From: Nitrosomonas sp.
Lineage (GTDB): Bacteria > Pseudomonadota > Gammaproteobacteria > Burkholderiales > Nitrosomonadaceae
DNA length: 64,000 nucleotides
Direction of reading: 5' to 3'
Assembly: GCA_016708955.1 (NCBI GenBank)
Contig: JADJES010000003.1
Coordinates: 62,001 to 126,000 of the forward strand
The stretch's first letter is position 1; every line of letters starts with the position of its first letter. A program made the position numbers and the translations under genes. The notes beneath the pieces are model-generated. The model did no database searches. It saw nothing but the letters and a program-made list of their open reading frames with translations, and was not told the origin of the DNA. Positions 1 to 9,111 of this stretch are shown in pieces.

Positions 1-1075
1 GATCGTGCGCGGACTTTGTTGTCATATGCTTGACAAATATCATGTCGATTTTAACTTCATCCAAAGGCAGATCCAGCATACGTGCCATAGAGGAATAGCC
101 CGTTCCAAAATCATCCATCGCGAGTTTCAAGCCCATGTCCTTTAGCTTGTGCAAAGTATCCAGCGTGCCTGAATGATTTTCCATGATAGCTGTCTCGGTG
201 AGTTCAATCGTTACATTACCGGGCGAGACACCCCAAAGTGATAGCCCTTGTGCGACAAGTTCCGTCAGTTCCGGGTCACGCAAATCATCGGCAGAAAAAT
301 TGATCGAAATTCCAGCATTTAATCCGGCCCTACGGTATTCGGAACATTCTCTTAATGCCGTATGAAAAACCCATAGTGTGAGCTTAGGCATGAGCGCTGT
401 ACCTTCCGCAACCTGTATTAACTTGTCAGTTCGGATTGGACCATGATCTGGGTGATGCCAGCGAAGTAAGGCTTCCGTAGATTCAATTTTTCCACTAGCG
501 AGATTGATTTGCGGCTGATAGCACAGATGCAACTCGCCTGCCTCGATGGCACTTCCTAAATCTGACCAGAGATCAATCTGGGAAAGAAACGGATCTTTCG
601 TTTCTGCGGCAAAAAGCTTGATGGATTCTTGTTCCAACCGCGCTTGATGTATTGCTAAGCTCGCATCACTCAGTAGTTGATCTAATGCGCAGCCGCTTTT
701 ATTACTTAGCGCTACCCCGATACGCGGTGCCAAGGTTATATTTCGCTTATCTAAAACAACAGGAAGCATCAAGATTCTCAGAATCTTATGTGCAGCCAGA
801 ATGGCATGTGCGTCTGAAAGCAATTCAACCAGCAAGCAGCAAATTTGATAGCGTCCAGTTATTCCAACCAGGCTCTCTGCACTCAATGCGTCTTTGACCT
901 GGCTCGAGATTTGCCGGACAACCGCGTCGACCGCATTGAAGCCCAGTACACCATCAAGCTCGGCTAGCCGTTCAAAATTCACTAACAGTAGCGCATTATG
1001 CTGGCCAAGGTTATTCGGATCACATAGCTTTCTGGAAGCTATTTGCAGGAAATCCTGATAAGAAAGTGCAGTCAT
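1..1075 (-). CDS. EAL-domain c-di-GMP phosphodiesterase with degenerate GGDEF (partial)
   Basis: The frame is open from ATG at 1075 to the window edge, so the C-terminus is missing. About the first 170 residues look like a GGDEF fold but lack the GG(D/E)EF signature (the site reads roughly GITGRYQIC), so cyclase activity is unlikely. The rest is an EAL domain: it shows EALLRW, NFSADDL, IELTETAIM and the metal-binding DDFGTGYSS. It should hydrolyse c-di-GMP to pGpG in the cytoplasm, possibly with the degenerate domain in a regulatory role. No membrane segment is seen. It lies 30 bp downstream of the HD-GYP gene on the same strand, so the two phosphodiesterase-type proteins are probably co-transcribed. 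Confidence 0.88.
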   Translation of the reverse strand, partial: MTALSYQDFLQIASRKLCDPNNLGQHNALLLVNFERLAELDGVLGFNAVDAVVRQISSQVKDALSAESLVGITGRYQICCLLVELLSDAHAILAAHKILRILMLPVVLDKRNITLAPRIGVALSNKSGCALDQLLSDASLAIHQARLEQESIKLFAAETKDPFLSQIDLWSDLGSAIEAGELHLCYQPQINLASGKIESTEALLRWHHPDHGPIRTDKLIQVAEGTALMPKLTLWVFHTALRECSEYRRAGLNAGISINFSADDLRDPELTELVAQGLSLWGVSPGNVTIELTETAIMENHSGTLDTLHKLKDMGLKLAMDDFGTGYSSMARMLDLPLDEVKIDMIFVKHMTTKSAHD

Positions 1076-1105
1076 AGAGAAATTTTGGCGGCAAGTCTTG
1101 GTAAC

Positions 1106-2385
1106 TTATAAATAATATTGCTTAGCATCAATCCCATAAGCTCCCTGTGGCAGGTCGTTGGCAATAGCATACTGGATACCGCTTGGGCTTGGTCCTGCAG
1201 TTCTGAGATCTACTGTCAGGGGAGCATCGTAAGGCTTCTTCTTGGCATCACATATGATCATGATACGAGGAAGAAGTCTTTGCGTGCGGTTATGTGTGAG
1301 TACAATCGCAATTTCACCCGTGTTGAGTTCAACAAGACTACCCACCGGGAACATGCCGACGCAATGCGCAAATTGTTCTACCAGTAGATAGCTAAGTCCG
1401 TTTTGTGCGTTATCTCTAAGTTCTTTGATTGCATGAAATGGCCTCATACCTGGCATTCCAGGCTGACCCCAAATAAGTTCTTCGTAACAATCTACAATTG
1501 CTGCCATTCGTCCATAGGGGTGTAATTGATTGGCGTGCAAGCCATGCGGATACCCATTCCCATTTTCACGCTCGTGGTGCTGGAGCACAATTTTAATGAC
1601 TTCTTCCGGTGTATTACTTAGCTGGGTAATGATCTCTTCTCCAAAAAAGATATGTTGCTTCATTAGCTTGCGTTCATTAGGTTTGAGAAGCACACTCTTT
1701 TTAGTTTGGATTTCTTTCGGCAGGCGTTGTTTACCGATATCCATCAATAATCCACCTAAGCCAAGTATCGATAATTCTTTGCGTGGGAGACCGAGGTGAC
1801 GGCCGAAGGCAAGCAAGTGAACTGAAGTCTTAATTGCACTATCGTAGAGTTCTTTCCCGGTAGTTTTGAGCTGCGCAAGCAGAAGTGCCGCATCTGGGTT
1901 ACGGATAATGCTTTCACATAAAGTATCAACCACTTCGTGCGCTGCTTGAATATCAAATTTGGTGTTACGTTCGATGTTGATGCTGATATCGCTGAATAAA
2001 GTGAATGCGATGCTATATGCCTTCGTGGCAGCAGGTATTTCTTGTTCCGCAGCGTGGACATCAGTATAGGTTTTTGTTCGCTGGAGTAGCGCGCTGAGAG
2101 ATTCAGTTTCATTGGGTTGCAGTTGCTTGTGCTTATTCGCAATATCCGTTGAAACAGGGGTTTTTGCATGAGGAGTATGTCGCTGAGCCACAAAAGATTC
2201 ACTTCTGTCTACATCCACATAAACGAGGGTGCAATAGCGTTTTAAAATGTCAATATCGTTCTGGATTGAATGAGGATACCTTGAATAGGGTAGGGCGTTT
2301 CAAGCCAGGGACGATCAAGATCACTGACATACATGCCTACTTGAAGATCGTCTACAGGAACTTCGATTGTTGTATTACTGGCCAT
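1106..2385 (-). pseudogene. HD-GYP domain protein with N-terminal DUF3391, frameshifted
   Basis: The main reading frame (residues from 2218 down) holds an HD-GYP domain with HHERENGNGYP. The usual metal-binding HD of the HDIGK motif is MD (LLMDIGK), so catalysis is doubtful. Upstream, ATG at 2385 opens a second frame encoding a DUF3391 start (VDDLQVGMYVSDLDRPW). It hits a stop near 2243, while the continuation (NDIDILKRY, then DVDRSES) lies in the frame of the main domain. One missing base in a C run near 2263 explains this. The intact protein would be about 425 residues, normal for DUF3391-HD-GYP proteins. Either the gene is broken or the base is a sequencing error; translation from 2218 would give only the HD-GYP part. 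Confidence 0.8.
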
Positions 2386-2523
2386 AGCAGGAGTATTCGC
2401 TGAAGAATGAGAGGAAGTTTCATCAAATAAACTTCGATTTAGTTGAAGGATAGAATAATGAAAGCGTTTTTCTGCTTTGAGGAAGTAACGACGTATTTAG
2501 CGGATTTCTTGAATAGAATCTTG

Positions 2524-3408
2524 CTAACGTACCGGATTAATAAAAAACTCGCGCATCAGGAAATCTTCCAGCCCCGCTGAATCTTTCTCGCGTGCGGATA
2601 ATACGACGACACGGTGCAGACGGTGCGATTCCCAGTTGAAATCTTCTTTGTAATGTTCACGAATTAATTGGATCATCCGGCGAATCATGGCTAATTCAAC
2701 ATTGCCATCCGGTCCGGCATCCACTTGGATCGTTTGCAACCGGGGATTGCTTTGGCCCGTTGTCCAAGCGCGGAATGAAAATTCAGCCGTGCGCGGACCT
2801 ATTCTGAGAATTTGAAATATGCCACTGGTGCCGGGAGTCTGAAGGTTGCGTCTGACATTGGCCATGCGGATTTCATCGGCAGTGGGCTGCGGCGTGGCAG
2901 TGTTTGCAGCCATATCATCATTATCAAAAAGTCCTTCCGCGCGGCGGCGCGCTTTGGCTTGATTAATATAATCGGACAGATCCGTAGCCGCATCTGGGGC
3001 GGCTTTGGGCAGCGCTTTAGTGATTGCTTTATCTTTGGCAGGCTGGGCGGGCGTGGGCTTAATGGGTTTTTCAGCCGCTTTCGGCTTGGGCTGTGATCGT
3101 GATGGTGGACTCGGAGCCGGAAGCGGCGGTAATTTCGGTGCCGGTTTCACTTCCTCGACAGGTTTAGGTTTTTCCTGCGGTGGCGTTGGGGCAGTTTGCG
3201 GAGAAACGGGCAGCGAGCTTTTCGCATCCTCTGTTTCGTTCAAATCGATAAAGCTCGCGGCAACCGGGGGTGGCGTTTCAATTTCCACCTCGGGAATGGA
3301 CAAGAAAAAACCCAATCCCCAAATAATCAACAGCCAGACGAGCGCAGCCAGCGGCAATGGCCACCACAGGCGAATTTCTCTCGATCTGGAGCTTGCCATG
3401 CTATTCAA
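2524..3408 (-). CDS. TonB/TolA-like proline-rich envelope protein
   Basis: A 294-residue protein with a short cytoplasmic N-terminus, one membrane segment at about residues 15-36, a long Pro/Lys-rich linker (about 60-135) and a C-terminal globular part of about 110 residues. This is the plan of TonB or TolA, which span the periplasm and pass the energy of the ExbB-ExbD motor to the outer membrane. The C-terminus does not show a clear TonB signature, so the fold of that part is uncertain. The gene starts 2 bp after the exbD stop and is third in an ExbB-ExbD-TonB order, which is the main support for the role. Its outer-membrane partner is not identified; TonB receptors are encoded elsewhere in the window. 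Confidence 0.72.
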   Translation of the reverse strand: MNSMASSRSREIRLWWPLPLAALVWLLIIWGLGFFLSIPEVEIETPPPVAASFIDLNETEDAKSSLPVSPQTAPTPPQEKPKPVEEVKPAPKLPPLPAPSPPSRSQPKPKAAEKPIKPTPAQPAKDKAITKALPKAAPDAATDLSDYINQAKARRRAEGLFDNDDMAANTATPQPTADEIRMANVRRNLQTPGTSGIFQILRIGPRTAEFSFRAWTTGQSNPRLQTIQVDAGPDGNVELAMIRRMIQLIREHYKEDFNWESHRLHRVVVLSAREKDSAGLEDFLMREFFINPVR

Positions 3409-3410
3409 CG

Positions 3411-3812
3411 CTATTTATGTTTCACGGCAATCAGAAAATGCTGGGCACCGGCGGACCGGGCGCGGAGCATGGCTTGCACGACAACGCCTTGAGGCGCTTC
3501 ACTGTCCGCGGATACAATCAACTTCTGTTTTGAGTCTGCGAGTAACGGTTTGAGCGTTGTGGCCAGCGTTTCTAGCGTAACAGCTGTCTGATTGATAAAG
3601 ATTTTACTGTCTTTGGTCAGCGTCAGGGTAACAGGCTTTTCCGCGCTAAGCTTCTCAGCTTGGCCTTCGGGCAAATCAACCTGCAATGAATCCAATTTCT
3701 GCATCGATAAAGAAGCCAGCATGAATGTCGCCAGCAAGAAAAACATCACGTCGATCATCGGAATGATTTCTATTTTACCTTTAGGAATTGTGCGGGATTT
3801 ACGGAGCTTCAT
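3411..3812 (-). CDS. exbD: ExbD/TolR-type biopolymer transport protein
   Basis: 133 residues, the usual ExbD/TolR size. One membrane helix at about residues 17-37 carries the family's essential aspartate (IPMIDVMFFLLATF), followed by a small periplasmic domain. ExbD uses the proton motive force together with ExbB to energise TonB-like proteins. The start overlaps the end of the ExbB gene by 14 bases, so translation is probably coupled. TolR is the main alternative name. The adjacent TonB-like gene and the absence of tolA, tolB and pal favour ExbD. Confidence 0.88.
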   Translation of the reverse strand: MKLRKSRTIPKGKIEIIPMIDVMFFLLATFMLASLSMQKLDSLQVDLPEGQAEKLSAEKPVTLTLTKDSKIFINQTAVTLETLATTLKPLLADSKQKLIVSADSEAPQGVVVQAMLRARSAGAQHFLIAVKHK

Positions 3813-4473
3813 GGTTATTATCCTGTTGATCCAGGCGAATGTTATCGATTAATCGCGTACCCAGGCGTTCCATTTCATCCAATGTCAGCGATTGCAAACG
3901 GGAAAAATAATTGAATCCAAATAAGGCTACCAGCGCAATCGCCAGGCCCACCACGGTGGCAATCAGTGCTTCTGCAACACCGCCAGTGACCGCCGCGGGG
4001 TTAACAATGCCTTCACTGCCAATTACCTGGAAGGCGCGCATCATACCGATAACAGTTCCCACCAATCCAAGCAACGGTGCGGCCGTGACGATGGTTTCCA
4101 AAGCCCAAAGCCGGCGCGACAAGGATTCTTCAATGATTTGCGCTTCATCGGCGGCACGGGATTCTGTCCACCATGCCGGTTTATGCCGGTTGGAAATAAC
4201 TACTTCAAAGAAACGCTTGTAATAATGACGCTTATCCAATCCCGAAAGAATTTTTTCCAGATCGTTCCATTTGAAGCCATACGTTTCGACAAGATTGAGC
4301 AAATCGCTGGAAAGACGCGCGTAACGCCAATAGATAAATGCTTTTTCAAGCATAATTGCCAAAGCGATAACCGCCAGTAAAGACAGCGGAATGATAATAA
4401 TTCCACCAAGCTTTAACATGACCCAGGCTTGATTTAGTTCTTCCATAGTTAACTCCAGATTAAGACTATTCAT
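3799..4473 (-). CDS. exbB: ExbB/TolQ/MotA-type proton channel
   Basis: 224 residues with three predicted membrane segments (about 17-39, 125-147 and 165-187). The loop and helices carry the family pattern LETIVTAAPLLGLVGTVIGM and a late VAEALIATVVGLAIA segment. It forms the pentameric channel around ExbD in the inner membrane. First gene of a three-gene minus-strand operon with exbD and the TonB-like gene. It has no long ExbB-type N-terminal extension. Confidence 0.88.
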   Translation of the reverse strand: MNSLNLELTMEELNQAWVMLKLGGIIIIPLSLLAVIALAIMLEKAFIYWRYARLSSDLLNLVETYGFKWNDLEKILSGLDKRHYYKRFFEVVISNRHKPAWWTESRAADEAQIIEESLSRRLWALETIVTAAPLLGLVGTVIGMMRAFQVIGSEGIVNPAAVTGGVAEALIATVVGLAIALVALFGFNYFSRLQSLTLDEMERLGTRLIDNIRLDQQDNNHEAP

Positions 4474-4779
4474 AAAGCTGTAGATTGTCAGTACTTATTG
4501 AACCCAAAAATATACTTTCATCCCAGCTATCATTACATACATAGCGTGCACGTCATCGTGTCATTCCATTGAGAAATTGCGATACAGAACCTAATATCAC
4601 CAGGTCGGATGGATGCTAAGAATAGTTGAAAACACCAGCAGTTGGAACACTTTAATGGCAAAATGGTTTACCTTTGTGGCTTTGTTGCAGAAAGGCACGA
4701 AGCCTATACGGATTACTCATTGCTTGGAAATTCTGGGGAAAGAAAAACAGGGTGGACAAGCCAATTATAGCGATTAATT
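4474..4779. other. divergent intergenic region
   Basis: 306 bases between the divergent ExbB and adhesin-E-like genes; it must hold both promoters. No convincing ORF, RNA gene or strong hairpin is visible. A GGCTTTGTTGCAGAAAGGC stretch near 4677-4695 resembles the termini of some IS elements, but no partner end is present. Confidence 0.5.
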
Positions 4780-5163
4780 ATGAAAAAATGTTTAATGGCA
4801 CTGTTTCTGCTGATGGTTGTTACAACTGTGCAAGCCAAGTGGATTAAAGCGGACGCTGATGCCAAACCCGGCGAAGCGCATTACTTTGACCCCGAGACCC
4901 TGCAAAAAGACGGCCAGTTCAGAAAAGTCTGGGTGTTGTCCAGCTACGATGAAACGCAAAAAGGCGGGCACCACGCGGTTAAAACATTGTACGAATTTGA
5001 CTGCGCCTATCACAAAGCCCGTTCAATCACGATGCTGTTGTATCCGGATAAAGAAGCCAAAGGCATGGTAATTGGCGCGCATCATGATGAATCCCGGGAT
5101 TGGTTTGGTTTTTCGGCCAACTCGATTTTCCGGCATATTGCGGAGACGGTTTGTATTGATTGA
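4780..5163 (+). CDS. secreted surface-adhesin-E-like small protein
   Basis: 127 residues starting with a clear signal peptide (MKKCLMALFLLMVVTTVQA, then KW). The mature part has the pattern of the surface-adhesin protein E family of proteobacteria: a YFDPETL stretch near the start, a VW..SSYDE segment, a Y.FDCA cysteine and a C-terminal second cysteine (ETVCID) that could pair with it. Function of the family is poorly defined; the name comes from a Haemophilus adhesin. It stands alone, with divergent and distant neighbours. Periplasmic or surface location is inferred from the signal peptide. Confidence 0.6.
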   Translation: MKKCLMALFLLMVVTTVQAKWIKADADAKPGEAHYFDPETLQKDGQFRKVWVLSSYDETQKGGHHAVKTLYEFDCAYHKARSITMLLYPDKEAKGMVIGAHHDESRDWFGFSANSIFRHIAETVCID

Positions 5164-5348
5164 TTAAGTAAGCTCAGTTGTTTCTGGATTTAAACGGAAT
5201 TAACCATCTTGTGATTTACTGACTTGGCAAATTTTGTGTTTCTTGTGTCTTGTAGTTTGTTTAATAGTTAAACAGTGAAGCATTTGTGTATGGCCAGACA
5301 AGCGCCAGAAAACGTACAATTGCCGCTGAAATTATATAGAGGTAGAGA

Positions 5349-6308
5349 ATGGCATTTTCATCAATAGAAATATGTGCTGGTGCGGGCGGGCAGGCTCTTG
5401 GCTTAGAGAGCGCGGGCTTTAGCCACGTTAGTTTAGTGGAACTTGATGCAGTTGCCTGTCAAACACTACGACTCAACAGGAGCAGTTGGAATGTCATTGA
5501 AGGCGATCTTCACTACTATGCGGCCGATAACTGGAAAGGAGTTGAATTGCTTGCAGGAGGGGTGCCTTGCCCGCCTTTCTCAAAGGCGGGTAAGCAACTT
5601 GGTTCCGAAGATGAGCGAGATCTGTTTCCAGAAGCAATTAGATTAGTATCTGAATGTAACCCGCAAGCTGTAATGCTCGAAAATGTTCGTGGCTTGCTTG
5701 ATTCCGTTTTCGACGAGTATCGGGCAAAAATTATTTCAGACTTGAAAAAATTAGGGTATGCGGCTGAGTGGCGGCTATTGAACGCCAGTGATTTTGGCGT
5801 TCCACAATTACGTCCGCGTGTTGTATTTGTGGCCTTAAAAAAAGGAGCAGTAGAATATTTTTCCTGGCCTCAGGCACTGATTCCGCCTCCGCCAACAGTG
5901 GGAGAGGCGCTTTTTGACTTGATGTCTGAAAATGGCTGGAGAGGTGTCAGAAAATGGCGAGACAATGCGTGTGATATTGCACCAACATTGGTGGGGGGGA
6001 GTAAGAAGCACGGGGGGCCTGATCTTGGGCCAACTAGAGCAAAAAAAGCATGGGCATCAATTGGAGTTGATGGTATGGGAATAGCCGATATGGCGCCGGA
6101 CAAAGACTTTATTGGGATGCCTAGACTTACGGTTCGTATGACTGCTCGTATTCAAGGTTTTCCAGATCATTGGAGTTTTAGTGGAAAAAAAACCGCGGCC
6201 TATCGACAAGTTGGCAATGCATTTCCTCCACCCGTTGCTCATGCAGTTGGCTCGCAGATTCTGGTGGCACTCAATGCTGCCGCGAAAGCAAAACTTAAAC
6301 GAGCATAG
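5349..6308 (+). CDS. DNA (cytosine-5) methyltransferase of a type II R-M system
   Basis: 319 residues with the ordered C5 methyltransferase motifs: AdoMet-binding EICAGAGGQALGLESAGF (I), the catalytic Cys in GGVPCPPFS (IV), ENVRGL (VI), QLRPRV (VIII) and a C-terminal QVGNAFPPPVA (X). A target-recognition region lies between about 200 and 265. It methylates cytosine in a specific site and protects it from the endonuclease encoded 2 bp downstream. Motif IV reads PCPPFS instead of the commoner PCQ, a known variation. The presence of vsr supports 5-methylcytosine as product. The recognition sequence cannot be read from the protein by eye. Confidence 0.94.
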   Translation: MAFSSIEICAGAGGQALGLESAGFSHVSLVELDAVACQTLRLNRSSWNVIEGDLHYYAADNWKGVELLAGGVPCPPFSKAGKQLGSEDERDLFPEAIRLVSECNPQAVMLENVRGLLDSVFDEYRAKIISDLKKLGYAAEWRLLNASDFGVPQLRPRVVFVALKKGAVEYFSWPQALIPPPPTVGEALFDLMSENGWRGVRKWRDNACDIAPTLVGGSKKHGGPDLGPTRAKKAWASIGVDGMGIADMAPDKDFIGMPRLTVRMTARIQGFPDHWSFSGKKTAAYRQVGNAFPPPVAHAVGSQILVALNAAAKAKLKRA

Positions 6309-6310
6309 TA

Positions 6311-6934
6311 ATGGTAAAAGAGAAAGTGCCAAAGACAAAATCACCAAGAGGCGGTGCGCGTGGAAAACTCCGTGCGTACTTTCTGGCGAATATTGGACGC
6401 GTCATGGACTCCGAAGAACTGCGTGCTGTTGCGGACAATCAATCGGAGTGGGCACGCCGGATTCGTGAATTACGTACAGAAGAGGGCTATTTGATTCTTA
6501 CACATAATGATCGTAGCGAATTAAAGCCGGGCCAATATTTACTTGAAACTTCGAAACCGCAAGCAGCTTTTGAGCGCGCAATTTCAAAAGAAACCCGTGC
6601 TTATGTTCTCGATCGTAACGGCTTTACCTGCCAAATGTGTGGCGCAGTCGCTGGAGAGCCTCATCCATATGATTCAACGCGCAAAGTCCGGCTTCATATT
6701 GGACACATCATTGATAAGAGTAAAGGCGGAAGTGACGAATCTTCCAACCTTCGAGCTATTTGCTCCATCTGTAACGAAGGTGCGCAAAATGCTATGCTCA
6801 TCCGTCCTGATCTGAAACAGCTGTTGATTCAGATCCGCCGTGCGACTTCGGCAGATCAGCTGGAAGCGCTAAAGTGGCTTATTGCGAAATTTCCAAAGCA
6901 AGCGGCCGAGGAAATCGCTACCAAAAGCAAGTAG
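6311..6934 (+). CDS. HNH restriction endonuclease
   Basis: 207 residues. The N-terminal 80 look like a small winged-helix-type DNA-binding segment (RVMDSEEL..., RIRELRTEEGY). The C-terminal half is an HNH nuclease with a CxxC knuckle (CQMCG), the catalytic LHIGHIIDKSKGG motif, SNLRAIC and a second CxxC (CSICN). It starts 2 bp after the methyltransferase stop, so it is almost certainly the cognate restriction enzyme. The Vsr gene begins 2 bp after its stop. No controller (C) protein is seen, so timing after transfer would depend on gene order and translation. Confidence 0.88.
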   Translation: MVKEKVPKTKSPRGGARGKLRAYFLANIGRVMDSEELRAVADNQSEWARRIRELRTEEGYLILTHNDRSELKPGQYLLETSKPQAAFERAISKETRAYVLDRNGFTCQMCGAVAGEPHPYDSTRKVRLHIGHIIDKSKGGSDESSNLRAICSICNEGAQNAMLIRPDLKQLLIQIRRATSADQLEALKWLIAKFPKQAAEEIATKSK

Positions 6935-6936
6935 CG

Positions 6937-7347
6937 ATGGATAAATTGACTCCTGATCGCCGTTCAGCAAATATGCGGCAAATCCGGGATAAGGACACGG
7001 CACCAGAGATGATGGTACGTAAGCTTTGCCGGGAAATTGGATTATTAGGTTATCGTATTCACCGGAAAGATTTGCCGGGTAAGCCTGATCTTGCATGGAT
7101 TGGCCGGAAGCAGGTTATTTTTGTTCATGGCTGTTTTTGGCATGGGCACGATTGTATCGAAGGTAGCCGTAAACCAAAATCAAACCAAGACTATTGGCTT
7201 CCAAAGATTGAGCGGAACAAGCAGCGGGACGCAGAAAATATCGCTGCTCTGTGTGCAGCAGGATGGGATGTTTTAGTTGTATGGGAATGTGAAATAAGCG
7301 ATAAGGCTCGTCTCACAAAAAAATTGCAGCCGCTATTGTCAACTTAA
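6937..7347 (+). CDS. vsr: very short patch repair endonuclease
   Basis: 136 residues from ATG at 6937; an in-frame ATG at 6874 exists but lies inside the HNH gene. Vsr hallmarks are present: the N-terminal RSANMRQIRDKDTAPE, PGKPDLAW with the catalytic aspartate, FVHGCFWHGHDC and a C-terminal DVLVVWECE. Vsr nicks at T:G mismatches that arise by deamination of 5-methylcytosine and starts their repair. It is the third gene of the R-M cassette and its presence implies that the methyltransferase makes 5mC. Confidence 0.94.
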   Translation: MDKLTPDRRSANMRQIRDKDTAPEMMVRKLCREIGLLGYRIHRKDLPGKPDLAWIGRKQVIFVHGCFWHGHDCIEGSRKPKSNQDYWLPKIERNKQRDAENIAALCAAGWDVLVVWECEISDKARLTKKLQPLLST

Positions 7348-7610
7348 ATCCAACTAACGCACATTGCAGTAGACGCCACCCCTGATCATGAAAGAAACTT
7401 TGAGGTGGGAGGTGGCGGGGAGAGGTCGCACAGATTTTTTGGTGACTTGATCCCGCACTCTAACGTGACCCGCCGAACTGACTCGAACCCCGGATTGCTT
7501 CCATAGAGAGCGCACGTTAAACAGGCCGAAGGCAGATAATTGCCTTCAGGCATTTTCAGTTCCGGCATCCGCCGCCTTCCATTCACGAGTATAAATTGAA
7601 TGGAGAATTA
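7348..7610 (+). ncRNA. IS110 left end; candidate bridge-RNA region
   Basis: 263 non-coding bases between vsr and the IS110 transposase start. They contain a perfect 7-bp stem, GAAGGCA / TGCCTTC, with a 6-base loop at 7528-7547, just before the transposase gene. In IS110-group elements the region upstream of the recombinase is transcribed as a bridge RNA that pairs with target and donor DNA. Position and structure fit, but the exact ends, the loops and transcription are not shown. This is an inference from the family. Confidence 0.35.
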
Positions 7611-8834
7611 TGGAATTGGTCGCGCTTTACAAACGTGTTATTGGACTCGATGTGCATCAAGCACAGATTGCGGCCTGCGCACTGATCGAAGAATGCGACG
7701 GTTTGATACGAATTGAGCAGCGTCAATTTTGGTACATTCAAGAAAGACCGACGCGCGCTGGCGCAGTGGGTGGTTCAATTGCAGCCTGACGAAGTTGTGA
7801 TGGAAAGCACCGGCATCTACTGGAAAAGTCCTTACGCGGCATTGGAAGCGGCAGGCATTCGTGCAAAAGTCGTGAACGCCCGGCATGTCAAAAATGTTCC
7901 CGGACGCAAAACAGATATCAACGATGCACAATGGCTGGCAACGTTGTCGCGTGCCGGATTGCTGCGTGCATCGTTTATTCCGCCCGCAAAAATGCGCGAA
8001 TTGCGTTTGATTGCCCGGCAACGGCAGAAGCTGACCGGACAGCTTGCATCTGAAAAGAATCGTTTACACAAGATTCTCGCCGATGGCGGCATACGCCTGG
8101 GTGTCGTGGTCAGCGATGTTCATGGACAATCGGCCCGCGCCATGATCAAGGCGCTTATCGCAAACAAAATGCCCCAGGAGGTTTTGAAATTCGCATCACG
8201 ACGGCTCAAAGCCAGCCGTGAAGAATTGTTCGATGCCTTGCAGGGAGAATTAACCGAAAGCCACCGCTTCGTGCTCAATGAATTGATGCAGCATATCGAG
8301 GAAATCGAACAACGCATCGCTCGGTTTGACCAACGCTTGCTTGCCGGACTGGAAAGCGAACACAACTGGCTGGTGTTACTGCAAACCCTGCCCGGTGTCG
8401 ATCTCATCGGCGCGGCCATGCTGCTGGTAGAAATCGGCAACAATATGGATGCCTTTGGCAGCGCGGATCGCCTGTGTTCATGGGTTGGTATCTGTCCAGG
8501 CAATAACGAATCAGCAGGTAAGCATAAATCCGGGCGGACACGCAAAGGCAACGCTTATGTTCGTCGTCTTCTATGTGAATTTGCTCACGCTGCCAGCCGA
8601 ACCACTTCTGCTTTTAAAGCAAAGTTCAGCTCACTCATCGTGCGCCGTGGATACAAGCGCTCCATTGTGGCACTGGGACACAAAATATTACGCACCATCT
8701 TCTTCATGTTCAAGCGGCGCGAACATTACCGGGACAGCGCCACTGACTATGAGAAACTTTCGGTTCAGCGTAATGCTGCACGTTGGATCAAAACGCTGAT
8801 TCAACACGGCTTTATCAAAACAGCGCAAGCCTAA
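7611..8834 (+). pseudogene. IS110-family transposase (one frameshift)
   Basis: From ATG 7611 the N-terminus reads VIGLDVHQAQIAACA, the first catalytic Asp of the DEDD (RuvC-like) fold. The frame breaks near 7727-7732 where a run of four T replaces three, and continues in the next frame as GTFKKDRRALAQW, MESTGIYW (Glu) and TDINDAQW (Asp). The C-terminal Tnp domain shows LPGVDLIGAA and WVGICPGNNESAGK with the serine typical of the family. Joined, it has about 407 residues, a normal length. It either decayed by one base or is intact with a homopolymer error. The element inserted after the R-M cassette; its outer ends were not fixed because this family lacks clear inverted repeats. Confidence 0.85.
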
Positions 8835-8920
8835 TTTGCGCCAATTGTTATATGGTCTTAGCTGGCCAGGATTACTTGCGCCTGTTTAGTGGTTTCTTTC
8901 ACGTTAAAATGGGATTTCAT

Positions 8921-9059
8921 ATCTGTTGGCTATAGTAGATCGGCGTGCTGTTGAATTAAAACAATTGTATGTAAATTATGATGACTGAATGAAGTAAAAA
9001 TTATAGAAAGGTGCGCCCCTTTCCTCTCTGAAGGAAATCCATTTTCTTAGCCAACAGAT
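8921..9059. repeat. 139-bp sequence bounded by a perfect 12-bp inverted repeat
   Basis: ATCTGTTGGCTA at 8921-8932 is matched by its reverse complement TAGCCAACAGAT at 9048-9059. Nothing in between codes for protein. It lies just after the IS110 transposase and could be a small non-autonomous element or a relic; no direct repeat was found at its edges. Confidence 0.35.
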
Positions 9060-9111
9060 CGTGAGTTTTGTGTATTTTCAATGAGTTAATAAACCTTTAA
9101 CGCCACCCAAT

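Noticed and set aside
3005..3553. 182-codon Gly/Ser-rich frame on the plus strand
   Set aside because: Mirror of the Pro/Lys-rich linker of the TonB-like gene on the other strand.
4677..4700. IS terminus near the adhesin-E-like gene
   Set aside because: Only one short similarity, no partner end, no transposase remnant.
7470..7510. tRNA-like segment (GACTCGAACCCCGG)
   Set aside because: No acceptor or anticodon stem can be folded around it; it belongs to the IS110 left region.
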